Of a DNA stretch of 64,000 bases, positions 60,592 to 64,000 are shown one piece after another. Made by a program: the position numbers and the translations under genes. Origin of the DNA: Phocoena phocoena (Eukaryota; Chordata; Mammalia; Artiodactyla; Phocoenidae); contig NC_089223.1 in assembly GCF_963924675.1 (NCBI RefSeq), forward strand, positions 8,940,881-9,004,880. Reading direction: 5' to 3'. Below the pieces are notes generated by a model. That model ran no database searches, had not been told where the DNA came from, and worked only from the letters and a program-made list of their open reading frames with translations. Position 1 is the first letter of the stretch; the number at the start of each line of letters is the position of its first letter.

Positions 60592-60804
60592 CAGTTGACC
60601 TTTGAACAATGCAGGAGTTAGCGTGTGCCCATCCTCTGCACAGTCAAGATTTTTATGCAACTTATCAAACCCCCCATATCCTCGATTCCATATCTGTGGA
60701 TTCAACCAACCGTGGATCATGTAGTACTGTAGTATTTACTATTGAAAAAAAAACATATAAGTGGATTCCCACAGTTCAAACCCATGTTGTTCAAGGGTCA
60801 ACTG
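60592..60804. mobile_element. MER2/Tigger-like non-autonomous DNA transposon
   Basis: Inverted repeats cagttgacctttgaacaatg (from 60592) and ttgttcaagggtcaactg (ending 60804) bound a 213-base element. TA dinucleotides sit immediately outside both ends (60590-60591 and 60805-60806), the target duplication of Tc1/mariner-type (Tigger) transposons. The interior is shorter than the usual MER2 and has no transposase. The surrounding L1 sequence is continuous once it is removed. Confidence 0.85.
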
Positions 60805-60917
60805 TATATACCAAATTTTCTTTATCCATTCATCTATTGATGGACATTTAGGTTGCTTCCATATCTATGCTATTGTAAATGACTCTGCTATGAATGTGAA
60901 GATGCACCTATCTTTTT

Positions 60918-61041
60918 TTTTTTTTTCTTTTGGCTGCAGTGCCGCAGCTTGAGGGATCTTAGTTCCCTGACCAGGGATCGAACCCGTGCCCCCTGCAGTG
61001 GAAGCATGGAGTCTTAACCACTGGACCACCAGGTAAGTCCT
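60918..61041 (-). mobile_element. CHR-type SINE, short, antisense, with target-site duplication
   Basis: A T-rich tail is followed by ttggctgcagtgccgcagct, the reversed B box in gaccagggatcgaaccc, and ccaccaggtaagtcc at the reversed head. Flanks gcacctatcttttt (60904-60917) and gcatctatcttttt (61042-61055) differ at one base. Only about 124 bases long, it represents a short subtype with little body. Confidence 0.9.
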
Positions 61042-62118
61042 GCATCTATCTTTTTGAGTTAGTGTTTTTGTTTTCTTTGGGTAAATACCCAGAAGTGAGA
61101 TTGCTGGATCATATGTCAGTTCTATTTTTAATTTTTTGAGGAACCTCCATACTGTTTTCCATAATGGCTATACCAATTTACATTCCCACCAACAGTGCAC
61201 AAGGGTTCCCTTTTCTCCATATCCTTGCCAACACTTGTTTTCTCTTGTCTTTTTGATAATAGCCATTCCAACAAGTGTGAGGTGATATCTCCTTGTAGTT
61301 TTGATGTGCATTGCCCTGATGATTAGTGATATTGAACACCTTTTCATGTACATGTTGGCCAGCTGTATGTCTTCTTCGGAAAAATGCCTGTTCAGATTTC
61401 CTGCCAATTTTTCAATTGAATTATTTGCTATTGAGCTGTATGAGTCTGTATATATTTTGGATATTAACCTTTTCTCAGATATATGATTTGCAAATGTTTT
61501 CTCCAATTCAGTAGATTGCTTTTTCATTTAGTTGATGGTTTCCTTTGCTGTGCAGAAGCTTTTTAGTTTGATGTGATCCCACTTGTTTATTTTTGCTTTT
61601 ATTACCTTTGCTGTCAAATCCAAGATATAATTGCCAAGACTGATGTCAAGGCCTTACTGCCTATGTTTTTTTCTAGGAATTTTATGGTTTCAGGTCTCAC
61701 ATTCAAGTCTTTCATCCATTTTCAGTTAGTTTTGGTGTATGGTGTAAGATGGTGGTCTAGTTTCATTCTTCTGCATATGGCTGTCCAGTTTTCCCAACAC
61801 CATTAATAGAAGAGACTATCCTTTCCCCATTGTATATTCTTGGCTTCTTTGTTGTAAATTAACTGACCCTATATGCATAATTTCTGGGCCCTCTATTCTG
61901 TTCCATTGATCTGTCTGTTTTTCTGCCAGTACCATACTGTTCTGACTACCATAGTTTTGTAATATAGCTTAAAATCAGGGGGTATGGTGCCTCCAGTTTT
62001 GCTCTTCTTTTTTAAGATTGCATTGGCTATTATAACTTTTATATTAGGATATATAAATGAATATATCTACACATTTAAAATATTTATTTCTTATTTATCT
62101 TTAAAAATATAGTGTTCT

Positions 62119-62152
62119 CTACTACTACTACTATCACCACTACCACCACCAC
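62119..62152. repeat. Trinucleotide (ACT/ACC)n repeat
   Basis: Runs of act shift to acc units (ctactactactactatcacc..., then accaccaccac), an impure trinucleotide array. Confidence 0.8.
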
Positions 62153-62164
62153 TTGTACCAATAC

Positions 62165-62405
62165 TACTAATAGTATCACTGATTCATTGATCACTTACCA
62201 TAGGCAAGTCATAGTCTTAAGCATTCTACTTATATTAACTCATTTAATCCACACAGCACTGCTATGAGGTACTATTATTGTCATCTGCATTTTTACAGAC
62301 AAGGAAACAGAAACACCAAGAGATTAAGTAACTTGTTCAAAGTAACACAGGTAGTAAATGACATAGCTGGGAGTCAAACCTACATAGTCTACTTTTAGAA
62401 TCCAG
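62165..62405 (-). repeat. MIR SINE, antisense, well preserved
   Basis: Contains 'gatcacttaccataggcaagtcatagtcttaagcattctac', 'aactcatttaatccacacagcactgctatgaggtactattattgtc', 'cagacaaggaaacagaaaca' and 'gtagtaaatgacatagctgggagtcaaacc'. These are the MIR landmarks in reverse order, ending in the reversed B box. Confidence 0.85.
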
Positions 62406-63654
62406 GATCCTCACTACTACTCCTGCCAACCTAGTTAAGCAAGCACCCCTGATTATTTTTGGAAAAGAATGTTGTATTCTTTTCTAAGATAAACACATAG
62501 ACTTGCTACTATATTTGTTTAGATTTGACTTTACTGGAGCCCAGTTTAGCTTTGACATTTACAGATGGGCTAGCTTTCATCTCACTTCAAGATATAAAGC
62601 AACCTGGTATTTAGTCTACCTGCAAAACGCAGTTAGGAAGCCCTAGAGGAACCTAATTAAAATGCAGCACATTTCCAAGGCACTGTATCTTGCTGTGTTG
62701 CCATAGAAACAGTGGGAATTTCTGGTCACTGACCTTTAAGGGAATCAGAGAATACTTTTTCATAAGGTTCATAAGAAGACCTAGCTCAGTGTATTAACCA
62801 TAGTTGTAGGATCAACTTTGGAAATCCCCTATGCAATCCTTCCTGACTTCAGAAGTATATCAGCAAAACCTACTAGAGGCTCAAACTGGACTTTTTGAAG
62901 GAATGCTTTTTAACTGCTTCCAATAACCATCTGTACCACTGGTTTTAAAATAATCAAAGATAGTGTTGTAGCAGCAAAGAAACATTATAAAGGAAATCTT
63001 TGATAATTATACAGGAGATATTGGAACTAAAATAATATTTAGAAATAGTTTTGGTGTTATAGCTATTCTATTGCATTTGGATTCCTGAAATCTAGGTTTA
63101 CTCAAAGGATAAAATAGAGCATTACTGTATCAAAAAATATACCTAGAAAATCAAGGCTTAATATAATTTAAAAATATAAATTATTAATTCATGTACTTTC
63201 CAGTTTATTCATTTATAAATTCAGCCATTACATTAATAAATATGTATAATTGAACAGTTTTATTTATATATATGCATTTTTGCCATTTGACAGAAGCTAA
63301 GTACCCATGATGCAACAGGAAGATGAAAAAGCCTGCCTTACTGTAGACTACTGTTATTATGTTGATATTTTTGCCTTCTGCTGAAAATAAATAACTTAGT
63401 CCTAGCGACAGGATGTGCATAGTTTAGTTATAAGGAAGGATCAATCAGGTTAGTCAGGAGCTGGCTAATTTCTCCTAGAATTAGAAATAAATCTCCGTAT
63501 ACATGAATATGACTTATTCTAGACATAGATGCCTGAAGAAGGCTAGAAATATACTAATAATTATATCTAGAAAAGCAAGGCTACTATCACATTCTCTAGA
63601 CTTCTGGGGGGTTACTGACATAGTTGTATGTCCTCACTCTGAGAGATGATGTGA
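62406..63654. other. Unassigned non-coding sequence
   Basis: No gene or repeat recognised; a 71-codon minus frame at 63205-63420 has no domain. AT-rich near 63140-63280. Confidence 0.45.
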
Positions 63655-63870
63655 CCTAGGGGCTGAGAGCACAGACTCTGGCCCCATATTGATCGAACTT
63701 CTGTTCTGGCCACTTCTTAGCTCTGTGGCTATGAGAACATTACTTAGCCTGCAGGTGCCTCTGTTTGCTCATATATAAACTGAGGATAGTAGTGGAACTT
63801 AGTGCTGTTTTGAGAATTAAACAAGTTACTATTGATAAATCACTTACACCTGTATTTGACACATAGTAAT
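63655..63870 (+). repeat. MIR SINE, sense
   Basis: 'gggctgagagcacagactctggcccc', then 'ctggccacttcttagctctgtggc', 'cctctgtttgctcatatataaactgagg' and 'gagaattaaacaag...tttgacacatagtaa' follow the MIR order in sense. The B box ('gatcgaacttctgttc') is degraded. Confidence 0.8.
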
Positions 63871-64000
63871 AAAAAAAAGTATCTGCAATTTAAATTCCAG
63901 GGACAGAGAAAACAGGGAGGTACCAGCCCTGTTGTGCTCCTGCCCAAGACAGAAACAACACAGTAGGATGAACTCATCCTACATAGGAAGAGTGTGGTGT

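Larger units (their letters stand above)
60070..62030 (-). mobile_element. LINE-1 (L1MA-age), antisense, 5'-truncated (L1-F)
   Basis: The antisense 3' UTR begins near 'tttatttagatataattgac' (60092) and includes 'tattaactgtagtcaccatgctgtacatta' near 60265 and a C-rich block at 60361-60388. Antisense ORF2 C-terminal sequence follows. The minus frame at 61168-61527 encodes '[20 protein letters not shown]', the conserved zinc-knuckle-like region of the L1 ORF2 C-terminus. The element stops near 62030 in ORF2. A DNA transposon (60592-60804) and a SINE (60918-61041) are inserted in it. Confidence 0.85.

Overview
This window looks like mammalian nuclear DNA with no recognisable host protein-coding gene. 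The best-supported source is a cetacean, or at least a cetartiodactyl. Two kinds of tRNA-derived SINE of the CHR type (the class named for Cetacea, Hippopotamus and Ruminants) occur in eight copies. The large, young-looking L1 elements have the 5' UTR, ORF and 3' end that I associate with whale and dolphin L1s. All family names here come from recognising the sequence, not from a database search.

Layout. 1-2.68 kb is mostly unassigned, with a possible retrocopy 3' end at 282-323. 2.68-15.05 kb is two long minus-strand L1s lying end to end, carrying four SINE insertions between them. 15.05-24.9 kb is older mixed sequence: an L1M 3' end, LTR-like repeats, one CHR SINE, a 3' L1 stub, and a hAT-type element split by an LTR-like repeat. 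24.9-27.7 kb holds a truncated minus-strand L1, a head-to-head inverted SINE pair and another L1 stub. 28.06-29.9 kb is the only sizeable plus-strand L1, very decayed, with a hAT-like element inside it. 29.9-36.4 kb is mostly unassigned, with MIR, L1M and LTR-like remnants. 36.45-42.2 kb is a young minus-strand L1 (called L1-A here) with a clear target-site duplication and a 1.5 kb internal deletion. 42.29-45.56 kb is an antisense ERVL-class endogenous retrovirus relic interrupted by an unrelated LTR. 47.4-54.5 kb is a second young minus-strand L1 (L1-B) of near full length, with decayed ORFs. 54.5-60.07 kb is mostly unassigned but includes a fossil Ty3/gypsy-type integrase at about 58.48-59.4 kb. 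60.07-62.03 kb is a 5'-truncated minus-strand L1 carrying a MER2/Tigger-like DNA transposon and a SINE. The last 2 kb holds two MIR elements.

Nothing here works together as an operon or pathway. The recoverable story is layered insertion: hAT, MIR, L1M and ERVL-age sequence first, then Tigger and older L1s, then CHR SINEs and the young L1s. Nearly all L1 sequence lies on the minus strand. That could mean the window is an intron of a plus-strand gene, but no exon could be identified. I found no undescribed biological system. The observations most worth checking are the gypsy integrase fossil, the inverted SINE pair, and a poly(T)-only insertion flanked by a target-site duplication.
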